Part shown: positions 48,234 to 64,000 of the stretch, one piece after another | How the letters are laid out: every line of letters begins with the position of its first letter | How positions within the stretch are numbered: the stretch's first letter is position 1 | Position numbers and translations under genes: made by a program | Source of the DNA: Diadema setosum | Taxonomy: Eukaryota > Echinodermata > Echinoidea > Diadematoida > Diadematidae | Direction of reading: 5' to 3' | DNA: 64,000 nucleotides | Assembly: GCF_964275005.1 (NCBI RefSeq) | Contig: NC_092693.1 | Span: forward strand, 30,702,173-30,766,172 | Notes under the pieces: model-generated | Told to the model about the DNA's origin: nothing | Databases searched by the model: none | What the model saw: only the letters and a program-made list of their open reading frames with translations

Positions 48234-48419
48234 TGGGCCCCCGTTGCAAGAAAGTTGCAATCAATTTCAAATAATTGCTAATTTTGAAACAACCATTCTG
48301 ATTGGCTCAGGGTCTGCCATAGTATTAAGAAGACATGCATGCAACAATGATTTTGATTGGCCAGTGACAATCAGTTGCAAGTTGCGTTTAAACGCAAAGT
48401 TTCTAGCAACGGGGCCCTG
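48234..48419. mobile_element. 186-bp MITE with GGGCCCCGTTGC ends
   Basis: CTGGGCCCCCGTTGCAAGAA at the left mirrors TTTCTAGCAACGGGGCCC at the right. Inner TGATTGGCTCAGG and TTTTGATTGGCCAGTG are degenerate mirrored parts. Confidence 0.65.
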
Positions 48420-48421
48420 GA

Positions 48422-48722
48422 GGGTGTTTCACAAAGAATTTTAAGTCGATCTTAAAAGTTAGGATCAAGTTGAAATCATGGTATGCTGTGTGTCTTCATT
48501 GGTGTTCCAACTTCTTAATGACAATGAAAATTTTTGAGACCTTTTCATGCAGTCATAAATGTACAAGATGAAAGAAGCGACAAAGGAATTTTTCTGAAAA
48601 TTTTAATAAGAATTTGAAGTGGATTCTGAAAGGTTCATGAAACTTCACAGGGAAACTAGTAGCATACTATAATTTAAAAGTTGATTTAACTTTTGGTATC
48701 GACTTTTCAGTGAAACATCCCC
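48422..48722. mobile_element. 300-bp MITE with GGGTGTTTCAC ends
   Basis: GGGTGTTTCACAAAGAATTT then TAAGTCGA at the left is mirrored by TCGACTTTTCAGTGAAACAT then CCCC at the right. It begins 3 bp after the end of the preceding MITE. Confidence 0.6.
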
Positions 48723-48880
48723 TTGAATTGAAGTTTGCAGTCTTGAAGTTGTGTTAGCACGAATGTTGAACTGGTGTGTTAAGATAGACATGATGCTGCA
48801 CATTTTTGATGGCTGCTGTGTTGTTTTTTTCAATGCACTATGGAAACTTTCCAGCTTTACTTGATTTGCTTTTTGAAAAC

Positions 48881-49074
48881 GTGTGGTGTGGCGTGGTATA
48901 GTATACTTGGGAGTATTGAAGTGTAGTGTGGTGTACCTTTTTGTGGTGTGGTGTGGTGTGTATTTGTGTGTTGGGGTGTGGTGTGTTTGTGTGTTGTGGT
49001 GTGGTGTGGTGTGGTGTGGTGTGTGTTTTTGTGTGTTGTGATGTGATGTGGTGTGGTGTGGTGTGTGTTTGTGA
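48881..49074. repeat. GTGTG-type minisatellite
   Basis: About 190 bp built from GTGTG, GTGGT and TTTGTGTGTT units on the plus strand. It gives open frames of low-complexity Cys/Val or Thr/His that are not genes. Confidence 0.8.
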
Positions 49075-49135
49075 GTGCTTCAGGACACTACACTTGTACA
49101 TGTGTGTGTACGCACCATTTAACTTACTGACTTAA

Positions 49136-49518
49136 AGGGTGTGTACAGTTCTGGTCGAGGTGAAGATTTAGCTTTTAACGTTTTGTGAGATATTCAGAAA
49201 CCACTCTATGAGATGTCAAAGAGCATGCAGTTCTAAGGGGTATCAAAAGTTTATTCGATGAAAATCGGTTTTGAAATGGCTGAGATATCCAAAGACAAGG
49301 TGAAACAAAGAGATACTAATAAAGTTGGGGCATGTCGCCTTTTATTATTAGCACTTTTTTGGATATCTCAGCCATTTGAAAACCAATTTTCATCAAATAA
49401 ACGTTGAATCCTTCTTAAAATTACATGCTCTTTCATATTTCATAAGAGGCTTTTCATTATCTCACTTAGGAATGTTCAAAACATGAATCCCTACCTCAAC
49501 CAGTACTGTACAGTCCCT
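49136..49518. mobile_element. Foldback MITE, TTAA family, copy 3
   Basis: Starts AGGGTGTGTACAG and ends CAGTCCCT, flanked by intact TTAA on both sides. The internal arms match the family; the core GGTCCCACC has decayed to GGGGCATGTCGCC. Confidence 0.8.
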
Positions 49519-52372
49519 TTAAAGGTAACATTTGAGCATGTTTCAAGGTACACAGTATCTGTTATTTTCAGAAAAAAAAAAACATACTGCAGTTGTACTC
49601 TACTGTCAGGGCAGTATTAAGTGTTTTGTGTAAAATGAAATTATGCATTTCACGTGTCAAATATAGTTATATGTACGGGTTGCGACACTATGTAGGCAAA
49701 ATTAAGTTGATAAGAGCACACGTGTTCCTATCTTCTGTTCTGTTGTCAAGTTATCTATTATTTATCAAAATGTTGTATGAGTATGTGGTAGCCAAGAACA
49801 TTTATCATTTGTAATATCTGTTAATCCAAGTTTTAAGTTTCTTGCATTTCTTCCTATATGTAAAGTGTTAAACATTATAGCAAAATGGAAAAAAAGAAGA
49901 AGAAAGTTTCAGGGCTTGTGTATGATTTTTTTTCTCACAGGGGAGTGGAAAGACTTTGAAACTTTGTTAGAAAAGAGAGCGATCCCCTCCAAAGATTTTA
50001 AAGTTTGCCTGCAACTACTGAGAAGTTTTACACATCAGTGATTGCAGTTGTATTTATACTTTGTATGGGGAGAAGATTCATATCAGGGGGGTTTCTTGTT
50101 GCCGGGAGTCATGTGTGCTACTCTACAAAGAAACTTTTTTTTTTTTTTTAATGTAAGCATGAAGCTTGCAACACTTCACTGCAGTTGCATAATACTTGTA
50201 ACATACTAAAGTCAACATATACTGCAGATATTATCCTTTCAAGAGGCTTCATACTCACCTTGATGATGATTGATGAGAAAATAATGCGTTTTTAATATAA
50301 AGTACAGGGTGTATATAAAAATCTTGACCACATCATTTGTATTTTTCTTTCATGCGTAAAATTTTCAATCTGTAATTTAAAAAAAAAAATCAGTGTGGTA
50401 CCTTTGACAAGTATGTGACAAAGCTTTGCAATCTATCAAAATGATTTAATACCATTGATTTTTTTTTTTTTTTTGACATACAGGTTCATAACCTCTTGCC
50501 TCATGGAAACTGAAAGGAAATTTAAACAAACTATCCTTCTTGTCAAGTGAACTCTGTGATGCCATTTTCATTATAAATGTTTTTAAAAAAATAATGTAAT
50601 ACTATTATCATTTTGTATGCAACTTTGTACTCTAATTTGATACTTTCTCATGATAAAAGATTAGGCTGATTCCAAAAAAAAAAAAAAAAAAAAAAGATTC
50701 ATTGCATAAGAAATAAAGACAGAATTTATATGCATGTGTTTGTGTACAAATGTATTGTATGAATGTATATCTGGTATATATGTTAATGGCTGTTGGTTTT
50801 TTGTGTACCAAGAGCATGTAATAAAATCTTTTTATCATTTGATTATCTGATATTACATTGCACAATGTTTGCATTTCTTCTTATCTATATGTGTTCTTTA
50901 CTTTCTTCCTTGTCTGGCTAAAACTGTCAATTCTGGGGATCAGAAAGCAAGCAGTATTTTGTATTTACACTGAAATAGGTCCCTTACCATGAAAGCAAGA
51001 TCACTACATGAAACAGCATCAAAAAGGCGTACATGTACATTAATTTTGTATGTCATTTTATTACAAATTTCTGTGATATTCATAACAGGTGTACATTACT
51101 CGGACAAGCAGCAGAATTTACACACAACCATTCACGTGCCTACATGTATAAGCCTAGATGAATACATGAATTCTAAAAAGAGGGTAACAAGACCGTGTCT
51201 TTGGGTGCGTTAATGCTCCATTTGCAAAGGCAGAATCGGCTTTTTGAAATGCTGATCCAAAACGATGTTCATGGAGGTACCATTTATGCTCAATTATTTT
51301 TTAAGCTTGACAAAGAGACAATTTCACATACATGCACTATGCATTCTTGAAATCTATAAACCCCTATTGTCGCGAGCTGTTTAAGCATAAGGGATTTTGC
51401 ATTTATGCTTCCCTATTTAACATGATAGAGAATCGCCAATCATAAATGCACCTTTTTGTGCATTTTGAATCTTCAGTATAAAATGGTGTTCATAACAGAG
51501 TGAGCGAGTACGCAACAGTGTTTTACTCTAATCATGTTTCGAAACACTAATTATGGCCAAAATAAGAATTGCATGAACGCACCCTTACCCTCTCCAAGCA
51601 GAAAAGGATTCTTCCGTCCATGACTAATACACTTGATCTCCATCTTCATAAGTACACCTCTCCATTTGCCTCGACAAAAGGTAAATTTCAGCTGATGCTA
51701 CACATATTTTGAGAACATGAAGGCAGCTCCCATCCGGTCGTGGGCACAAAATCTCTTATGACACTCATTATGAAGTTTTGTCCATCCTTTATTTCTGAAC
51801 CTTCATACAAAAACAATGTGTAGACTGTTGTTGGTGTCCCACACTTGTTGACTGATAGGTAGTGCAGACCTTCCGGTCACTGGTGAAAAGATTTTCAAAT
51901 TCCTGCAGTTTTCCCCCAAATATTCATGAACTTTCTACCACCGAAGGTTCTTCCAGTATGCAACCAGGGGTCTAACCTTATCATTTTCACTACAGGCTTG
52001 GCATCTAACAAATGATCTTGATATTTTATTTATACAGTGTACACACATTTCTGTTCAAATCTGTAATAGAAGTAAACAAAAAGAAATTCGACATTTTGGG
52101 ACGAATGACTGGGAATAACAAATAGGAACTACATGAGTTGTAAATGAAAAAATCTATGGGTTCTGACACAGTCAACCAACGTGCATTTCCAAACTGACTA
52201 TATTTTGTGGCAAACACATCAATGTAGACCTATACTCTTGCTCAGAAGAGAATACATGTAGATGATGACATCACAATAGCCATTTGATCATTGGGAGACG
52301 TGGACCTAAATTCACAAAATTTAAATTCAGTCATCAATGTAAGCTGAGTTCATGGGCCAAAACAAGCCTTAA

Positions 52373-52765
52373 AGGGATGGTACAGTATTGGTGGGGATGA
52401 GAATTGGGCTTTTAACTTTTTGCGAGATACCAAAAAAACACTTATGATTTAGTACAGAGCATACCATTTTAAGAGGAATTCAAAGTTTATTTGATGAAAA
52501 TCGGGTTTGGAATGACTGAAACATCCAAAAACAAAGTAAAACAAAACGATTGTAATAAAGTGTGGGTCCCACACCTTATTAGAATCGCTCTTTTTTGGGT
52601 ATCTCAGCCATTTCAAAACCAATTTTCATCAAAATTTAATAAACGTTGAATTCCTCAAAGAATTACATGCTCTTTCATATTTCATAAGAGGTTTCTCATT
52701 ATCTCACCAAAAAATGTTTAACATAGAAACCTGACATTAGGTCTCAACCAAACTATACGATCCCT
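52373..52765. mobile_element. Foldback MITE, TTAA family, copy 4
   Basis: Starts AGGGATGGTACAG after TTAA and ends GATCCCT before TTAC. The core GTGTGGGTCCCACACC and both AAATGGCTGAGATAT arms are recognisable, with a few differences in the left arm. Confidence 0.8.
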
Positions 52766-53727
52766 TTACTAAAGGCATACCTTGCACATTGTGCATGGCA
52801 GCAAGCCTTCATTATTGCATGTCTGTTGTCATACATAATGTGTCACACGTATTTACCAGAATGCAATCGAACTATTTGCATGATCCACTGTTAAAACTAC
52901 ATTTGACTTGATTTGAGTAAATTTGAAATATCTCTGTGAAATCGCATTTTACTCTCTCTGGACCATCATGTTCATCAGCAGCAGAGTTGCCAATGGCAAC
53001 AACAACAAAATATAACTGTGATATCACATTTTTGATGAGTGCAAAATACTGCACTTAATTGGGTCACAGGAAAACTTCTTTTGGCAATCTGTTACCCTGG
53101 TAACACGCACTAAAAGAGCAACTCTGACAAAGTCAAAGAATAGTAATCTAATTACATGAAGAGGATGAAAACCAAAGTCTGCTGAAGGGAACAAGAAATG
53201 TGTTCCTTCTGAGCCACATTGATATGCATGAAAGACTGTGTTCCTGTGGCAATAAACATTCTGCATCAATTCCCATCATGAAAACGCAGATCGGGTTGTT
53301 GATATTTTGCAAATGAGATGCACAGATTACAGGTTATCACTTGATCATGAGCCTTTCCCATGCACTGCAGGACCCAGCTCGCACATAAAACCTTCCGGTC
53401 ACACATTTAACTGCAAAGGTCAACATGAAAATCTGCTATTACTATGACCTGTGGACCTCTCCATGATAAAGATGTGTTCCAATGATGCCAGGCCATGTCA
53501 AGTCAGAGAGTTTCACACACACTCAACATTCCATCGGAGGTTACTAGTAATTGTAAGCAACTTCAAAACACACTGACATTGACATGACCTGGTCTAGGAG
53601 ACTTTTAAAATTAAGAGTAAAATCCAACCATTAATGATGTTATTTCCTTGAATGAATGGAAACAGAGAAACTTAAATGACAGCGAAATTCAAACTTTTAG
53701 GTCGAGAATTTAAGAGGATAATATCTA

Positions 53728-54231
53728 AATGTCAGTAAATCACCTAACACAGCATAGACTATACTGTACTGTGGTCTTCTTCAAATGCCAGTACCAGTCA
53801 TGCTACAGTAAACTCTCCTGTATAAACCCTCCAGATCTGGGGAGCATTCATGTTTTGCTTTTTGTTTATTCCTCAACAGGATTATTTTCCGTAAACCTTA
53901 ACCCAATTAATATGACTCCACTTCCACTAAAAAGATAGTCGTCGCGTCCCCATTCTAGGACTCACGATTAGAGGATGCGATTACATTGTATTGAAATGTT
54001 AGTCAATCATCTAAAACAGCATACACCATGCTATGGTCTTCAAAAAGCATTATCCAGTCATACCATAGTAAACTTTCCTGCATAAACCCTCATTTTCTGG
54101 GAGAGAGTGCTTTTGTTTTGTGTTGTGCTGTTTGCTCAACAGGATTACTTTGCACAGACCTTCACCTAGTTAATATGACTCCAAATGTCCTTTCACTAAA
54201 AATTAAAGTTGTTGTGTCCACATTCTACACT
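53728..54231. repeat. Old tandem duplication, two diverged copies of about 235 bp
   Basis: 53728-53962 and 53999-54231 align along their whole length (CAGCATA...TATGGTCTTC, AGTAAACTCTCCTGTATAAA CCCT, CTCAACAGGATTA, TTAATATGACTCCA). Many substitutions and short gaps separate them; period about 271 bp. No coding sense was found in either. Confidence 0.7.
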
Positions 54232-54274
54232 CCTGCTGCCCTCTATCTAGGGAGGAGGTCGGGGTCACTCAACA

Positions 54275-54779
54275 TTGGGCCCATTCACATAGCAAACAAT
54301 AGCCACGATTACTTGGGGCACGATTTGAATCGCTACACAAAAAACTTGACAAAAAAATGTGTGTGGACATACTAATTGTGATTATTAGTGAGATCCAAAT
54401 CACTACGCATGCACCACTACAAGCGCAATGTTTTTGAAATAGTCATGCTTTGAACAGTTGCGATTATTTGTGGTGCAAAGTGTGTATGAATGCTTTGCAA
54501 AATCTCATCAGGTTTTATATCCCATATGTGTGGTGTACAGAACAGCTGGGTCAAAGTCGGGTCAAAGTCAGATCAAACTCCGAAACTCACCCATTGCGCA
54601 ATTTGACCTCGCTCATACCAGAATGATTTGAGTCACAATTTTTCTTCATGAACTGGTGCCAAGGTTTAGATTGCAATTTGTTACTTGCCTGTGTACGTGT
54701 GAACAGCAGAGCACAAAAAAAAAGTGTGATTTGAATCGCAATTCCTATCACATTTTTTCAATGAGTCTGAATGGGCCAA
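54275..54779. mobile_element. 500-bp MITE with TTGGGCCCATTCA ends
   Basis: TTGGGCCCATTCACATAGCA at the left mirrors TGAGTCTGAATGGGCCAA at the right. Inner CACGATTTGAATCGC and GTGATTTGAATCGCAATT blocks repeat in both orientations. Confidence 0.6.
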
Positions 54780-56630
54780 TTCTCAGTGTCATTCAATGCA
54801 TCATTGCAGCAAGTAATACATACAGTTAATCAACAAACATACAAAGCAAAAAAAATAAATAAATATATAAAATAAAATGGAAATTATATGAGTAGTACAT
54901 AACTTGTAATCTGTGCCATAAATAAATTAAAACATACTCCTCACTGATCAACTATAACAAAATTCATCAGAATATGGACAGTTCAAACATGGTTATCAGA
55001 ATTAAGGGTGGCTGAAAAATTGCCTTTCATTTTCCATGGGGGCAATCATTCACATTCTAGATCTTCCTTTGACAAGGCTTCACTGTGTATCACCACTCCC
55101 AGCAGTACGTCACACATTGGCTTCATTGCGGCAACACTTTGGGAAATTTGCACTCACCCCAAATACTTTTATACATTAAACTTGACAAAAAAAACATTTT
55201 TTATTATTTAAATAATTCCCTCATCCTTCATCAGATAAGCACATGATACCTACTCTACATTAATTATCAGCATCAGACAAACATAATAGAAATTACATCA
55301 GCTATGTTTCATCTACATCTACAATGTATGAGTCCTCTTCTTTGATAGAAAATATACAGACTTTTCTCTTGCATTTCATGCATGGCATTTATACAGTACT
55401 TGTGTACAGAACATACGTGATACATACGTGATACATATAATACCAATTGATGCATCAAAAAATTACGAATAACATTGCCGAAGATCTAAAAGAATCAGGC
55501 ATTTTACAAATGTACAAAAGACCACGTAAGTCACTGATTCCCTTTACATATTATATATTAAGAACAATTCTGTTTTTCTTTCATACAACATACACAGAAG
55601 ACATACGGAGGGTAAGACAATAATATAACAAGAAACAAAAACAAGAGGACATATAGAGAGTATGACCTGCCCTTGACCCCTTGTTCCACCAAGAATACAC
55701 TGTAATGTGGGGGGGGGGGGGGGGAGGGGGTTGAAAGCTGATTGACATTGAACAAAACAGGATCAGAATGGACAGTGTAACTTAATCCAGAGATACCAAC
55801 TTCTTCACATAAAAAACAGATGGAATATCTTTCTTTTTTTTAAATCTGATTTCGGAGAGGAAAATCAAATTTTCATGAAATTTTGACACCTCCACTAGCC
55901 CATTGAACCTGGGCCTGTGAAATGGAAAAAAAAAACAAAAAACAAAAACAAACAAACAAAATATGCTTCCCTAGCAAGAATGGGCAAGTATGTTAAATGT
56001 TGCTAATTCATCGACACTGATAAGAAAATTGTAAAGCATCTGCAAATTTCCCACCCATTTAGGCTCGTTATTCAATGATTTTGTATGGGTTGCAGGAATT
56101 CCATCTTTCTGTATGACGATGCAATTTTCCGCAGTTTTCAGCGGTTTAAATTTCCTTCATTTTTATTTTCATTTGAAAGATGAAAAGTCATACTTTCAAG
56201 AGGCATTATCGCATTATCATACTTCACTGTTTATCATACTAAATACTGTGAAATCGTAATGGCTGGCATCTCTGTTCACCCCATTGTCTTGGACACTATC
56301 CATCTGGAATTCTTGGTCACGCTGCCACTTGTACACGTGATAGCCGCGGCCAACTAACCCATCCATTAGCATACCTGTCCACAGCTGCATTCACTGGTTG
56401 TACATTGAGTGTGCCCCAGATTTCCATGCACTTCCCTCTATTCATTCATTTATCATGAAGGTTTCTTGCTCTGTTGTCATGCATACCCCTAGCAAAGGCT
56501 AGCTGAATCATGCGAGACTGATTATGTAAAAAGGAGTAACCCAAAAAAGAAAATGAAAATAATAATCCTCCTCCATAACAAAAGAGGCAAAGACTGACTA
56601 AAAATATGCAGGAAGACTCCACAACCTTAA

Positions 56631-57112
56631 CTCTTTATGTGCCACATTCGCATGTCCGACTCAGTCGACGGCGTGCCAACTTCGCATAGTCTGCTCAAAC
56701 CCACAAACCCGCCCAAACCGATCGATAAATCGCCAAATGCCACAGTATAATGAAAGCTTTTCTTGAGCTTCCGTTCGTCTCACATATAGCTTCCATTTAA
56801 TGTGGTGTTCCTTTATAGATTTGCATTTAAATTCTTAGTTTCTGTCACTGTTTGTGGGCAAAAGTCATGCCTTTACTGTAATGTAGCTACTGGTCATTTC
56901 AAAGAAAAACAATCATCAATTTGTCATTCGCGTTTTCATCAAAGCAAAGCTTGGTATTTTCTCTACAACTTCGCTCAGTACATGTCCAGCTGAACAGAAA
57001 TCTGTAGAAGCTACAAGGATTTGAAAAACTGAATGTTTTCTCAAAGCATGGCTACTTTGGTGTCTCAGAATAATGTGGCACACAAGGGGTCCCTACCATG
57101 GCACATAAAGAG
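56631..57112. mobile_element. TTAA-flanked MITE, CTCTTTATGTGCC ends
   Basis: TTAA precedes CTCTTTATGTGCCA at the left and follows TGGCACATAAAGAG at the right. About 480 bp with short inverted ends and no coding sequence. Only one copy was seen here. Confidence 0.65.
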
Positions 57113-57116
57113 TTAA

Positions 57117-57504
57117 AGGGATGGTCTGTAGTTTTGATTGAGACTTGGCTTCAGGTTTCTAACTCTTTTTTGGAGAGATAATGAGAAACCTCCTATAAAA
57201 TATGAAAGAGTGTGTAATTCCTAGGGAAATTCAATGTTTATTTGATGAAAGCTGCTTTTAAAATGGCTGAGATATCCACAAAAAAAAAAGTGATCCAGAT
57301 ATAAAATGGGACCCACCTTTATTAGCATCACTTTATTATACTTTGATTTTTTATATCTCTGCCATTTCAAAACCAATTTTCATCAAATACACTTTGAATT
57401 CCCCTCAGACTGGTATGCTCTGTAACATTTCATAAGTGAATTCTTAGGATCTTGCAAAAGGTTAAAAGCTCAATCCACATCTCCACCAACACTATACAAT
57501 CCCT
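57117..57504. mobile_element. Foldback MITE, TTAA family, copy 5
   Basis: Starts AGGGATGGTCTG directly after a TTAA that is also the right target site of the element at 56631-57112, and ends CAATCCCT before TTAG. Core GGGACCCACC. It is somewhat more diverged than the other copies. Confidence 0.75.
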
Positions 57505-57651
57505 TTAGAAAATCATAAATGTAAATGCTTCACAGCAAAAGCTTGAAAATAATTTAATAGATAATGGCATAATACTAAACCTGTTTCTGAAAAAATGTTA
57601 TTTTTATATCATATTTTAAGGATATTTTGTGGTGAGCCATCTGTGGCTAAG

Positions 57652-57898
57652 GCACTGTATACACCATTTATTTAGTGAGTCTAATTTTGTGCAAATCAGG
57701 ACCTCCTGACAATATTTTGCGAGTGGTTAATTCACAATCTTAAAGGATAGTCATGAACAGAGAAATGTATGTGGGCAGGTTGCATTCATGTTGAGATGAG
57801 AGTTCATAATTTCACAAGCTGTTAAATTAAAGAATGGCATCTGACTTGCAAAATTTGCAAAATTAAAAAACCTCGCAAAATATATGGTGTATACAATA
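57652..57898. mobile_element. MITE, TACTGTATACGCCAT family, copy 2
   Basis: Left end CACTGTATACACCATTTATT, right end CTCGCAAAATATATGGTGTA followed by TACAATA; about 247 bp. The inner GACAATATTTTGCGAGTGG matches the 63 kb copy. Confidence 0.65.
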
Positions 57899-59426
57899 AC
57901 GATTTCCCTCAATTTTTAACGTTTCCTTTCTATTTCAGAATGGGTCCAATGAAGCTGCAATACCTCTCACACACACAAAAGATGATTTGGTACCTAACAG
58001 CACAAAGTTCTAAAATCTGATTTACTAGTATCTGAAACATAAACTTTTGAGAATACTGTGAATTTTTGAGAAAGACCATTGAAAAACTGAAACATCCAAC
58101 CACTAGAGAGTCAGGGAAAATAACACATTAGGTATTCAATTGGGAACATTTGGGAACATATAAAGTTACATTTTTCGTTGCTGATTCAATAAATTCTACT
58201 CTTTATTCTTTATTCCTCAGTACTTTACCAAACATGTTGTCATTAAGAAAGTCAGAGCTTTTAAGCAATCTCCAAACAAGTTCTCATTATAGATCAGAGT
58301 TAATATGTTTTAACTCTTTTAACTCCACATCTTTTTCTCCCATGATAATAACACTTTGGGCTACTAGTCTATTCCAAACACTTACAGCCTAATATAAAAA
58401 CCAGACAACCATGGTAGTACAGATCTACACTATCGTTTGCATGAGATATGAGAGAGGGAATCAAAATTTTTTTTTCAGCTTCTCTCCAAATCAAAATGTC
58501 CAGTTGTTGCTCTCTTTTTTTTCCCTTTAATGAGACACTAAAATCCACTAATGACCTCAAAAACTAAACTGCTATTCAAGGAAGTAGTTTTTATTTGAGC
58601 ATATCTTTAAAAATGTAGGGTGTTATGTTTACCGTTTCATTGTGTATTTTTAGCGCTTCAATGTGAAAAAGATTGCTTTGGAGTTTAAGTATAAGATAAT
58701 ACTGATTCTCCTGTCGCAGTCTTCAGATTGTAAACTGCTCATATTGCACAGCACTGCAGCACAGCAAAAAAATGTGACAGGGATACGGGAGTACGCGGAC
58801 TGCAGGCTTTCCCAGGAGTTGAAATAAATACAGCAAAGGCAATGGAGACACCAATATGTTTGCTTCTACCCCCTCCCCCCCCCCCCTCCCCGGCCCACCC
58901 CATCCCTGGAAAACCCATATCCCTATTCTCCACCACTCATTTGGATATATGTGGATGTGGGTAGTAACGATTACAAGAAGGACCACAGTCATGTCACCTG
59001 CTCAAAAGGATTCCACTTATTTGACAGAAAGGGGATGGGAAAAAAAAAATAATGTAAAACTTAATTTGATGTTCGACATGAGCATGAACATTACAATACC
59101 AACGAGGACAACGACAATGAGGAACTACTTTCAACATCTTGTACGCACAAGCACTATTTCATGACATGACATAGTCTCACTGAACCAGGAGTGAGAGATA
59201 AAAATCCTGTCAGAGACAAAAAAACATGTGACCAATTTCAGCGATGCAAGGGGGGGGGGGTGGAGGCGACATCATCATGCTCCTCCTTCCCACCCCGCCC
59301 CCCTCCGAATTGCATCACATCACCTGGGGATAACAGTGACTATCAGAAGTAAAAAGATGATAGAGAACTGTTTCTGTGTGCAGTTTGGCGTACATGCATG
59401 TATGCATGCAAAGACAGCTGCCACTG

Positions 59427-63112
<3,686 letters not shown>

Positions 63113-63155
63113 TCACAGCACCACTGACTATCATCACTGTAGATCTGCAATTATT

Positions 63156-63831
63156 TACTGTATATGCTATTTATATACAGTTCAACCTCAATTATCCGGC
63201 CTCTTGTTATCCGGAAATCTATATTATCTGGATGCGTTCACGCAGTGAAGGACTTTTTTTTCATCCAAAAATTGAGAAAAAACAGTGACTTTAACATCTT
63301 TTCATGGATCTATTTCACTAATTTCATAAGATGTGCATGATAGGTTTTTCAATATCTAATGAGGTCAAACATGTATGATTTTCACAAAAAGATATACTTT
63401 ATTTTTGTGAAAAAGGGTCTACAATTTTGCGCAGGCTAGCATAGATTACACAACCGTTGCGGGGTACGCTACCTGCCTAGCTGCCAGTGCACTGGGACGG
63501 CAGCTTGGACGGCAGCTATATATATTAACATTGTGTCTCCCATATCCGGCCAATTCGCTTATCCGGATGAGCGCCGGTCCCGACATGGCCGGATAATCGA
63601 GGTCGAACTGTAATAAGCAAGTCTAACTTTTTGTAAATTGGGACGTTCCGACAATTTTGCGAGTGATTAAATTTGTGACCTTGGAGTACAATACTGACTG
63701 CGTACACGTCTAATTCCTGTCAGGATCAGAATTTTTTTTTTTTGGCGCATTTTTAAAATCGGGTACAGCAACCGACTTGTGAAATTCGAAAAAAATAAAA
63801 ACCTCGCCAAATATATGTTAAGTATACAGTA
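63156..63831. mobile_element. MITE, TACTGTATACGCCAT family, copy 3, split by a pogo-like insertion
   Basis: The left end TACTGTATATGCTATTTATA is separated from the rest (GCAAGTCTAACTTTTTG... to AGTATACAGTA) by the pogo-like element at 63178-63610. Removing that insert gives a unit of about 240 bp, the length of the 57.7 kb copy. Confidence 0.65.
63178..63610. mobile_element. Pogo/Tigger-like MITE, family 2, copy 2 (nested)
   Basis: CAGTTCAACCTCAATTATCC at the left and GGATAATCGAGGTCGAACTG at the right, TA borders, body like the copy at 22.6 kb. It sits inside another MITE (63156-63831). Confidence 0.8.
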
Positions 63832-64000
63832 GTAAGCTTGACAGATGTCATCATTGTGCAATAGCACAATGGAAGCTTTTTATGAATAGGCGATAAAAAG
63901 AGCAGAAAAAGGGACCTCTAGTGACAACTTCAGATCTTAAAGATCAGGACAAAGTAATAATTCCCCAACTCAAGCACTGTTATTGGTCATTATTATGTAC

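Larger units (their letters stand above)
44319..59426. other. 15-kb stretch without a recognisable gene
   Basis: Holds foldback copies 3-5, several MITEs, a minisatellite and an old tandem duplication. Between them the DNA is AT-rich and T-rich on the plus strand, with scattered AATAAA (for example near 50819). Parts may be the 3' UTR of gene C from the left or of RSPRY1 from the right, or noncoding transcripts. No exon-like frame was found on either strand. Confidence 0.5.

Noticed and set aside
48838-49135. Open frames of Thr/His/Pro (minus) and Cys/Val/Trp (plus)
   Set aside because: Translations of the GTGTG minisatellite; no family resemblance.
51266-51290. CATGGAGGTACC as a fourth short hairpin element
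   Set aside because: No second arm and no 7-bp direct repeat at the edges.

Overview
The window looks like invertebrate-deuterostome nuclear DNA, most likely an echinoderm. It is AT-rich, has small exons with GT-AG introns of up to several kb, and carries many MITE-type repeats, a tRNA-derived SINE of a kind common in marine invertebrates, and decayed LINE pieces. The echinoderm assignment is inference; nothing here fixes the species. I see no viral or LTR element, CRISPR array, rRNA or tRNA gene.

Five protein genes can be assembled by joining exons at in-phase GT-AG sites. From left to right: (1) DHRS4 (minus, 8277-20490), a complete nine-exon peroxisomal short-chain dehydrogenase/reductase of 279 residues ending in SRL; (2) 'gene B' (minus, 25723-32230), a three-exon single-pass membrane protein of 281 residues; (3) 'gene A' (minus, 36663-38797), its tandem paralogue of 223 residues, with identical exon phases, one acidic residue at the same place in the membrane segment and a shared CxxC[S/T]H motif; (4) 'gene C' (plus, 41090-44280), a two-exon, 158-residue membrane protein with a proline-rich tail and a PPxY motif, head-to-head with gene A; (5) the 3' end of an RSPRY1 orthologue (minus, 59427-63068), with the end of the SPRY domain and a C-terminal RING finger. 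Its upstream exons lie beyond the right edge. Genes A, B and C match no family I know.

The rest is introns and intergenic DNA rich in small DNA-transposon derivatives. There are three pogo/Tigger-like families with TA target sites and CAGT ends, a palindromic foldback family with TTAA target sites (five copies), a second TTAA family with long inverted repeats (three copies), a family ending in TACTGTATACGCCAT (three copies, one split by a pogo-like element), and several single elements. Region by region: 1-8276 holds MITEs and no gene; 20491-25722 holds MITEs and a LINE ORF1 remnant; 32231-36662 holds a SINE and a repeat also found upstream of gene A; 44319-59426 is a 15 kb gene-free stretch with four elements, a GTGTG minisatellite and an old tandem duplication.

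The least expected observation is a set of three hairpin insertions of only 26-34 bp (14222-14254, 42423-42456, 42513-42538). Each is almost entirely inverted repeat, begins CA(T/G)GGAG, and is flanked by its own perfect 7-bp direct repeat. They look like a mobile element reduced to its two ends.
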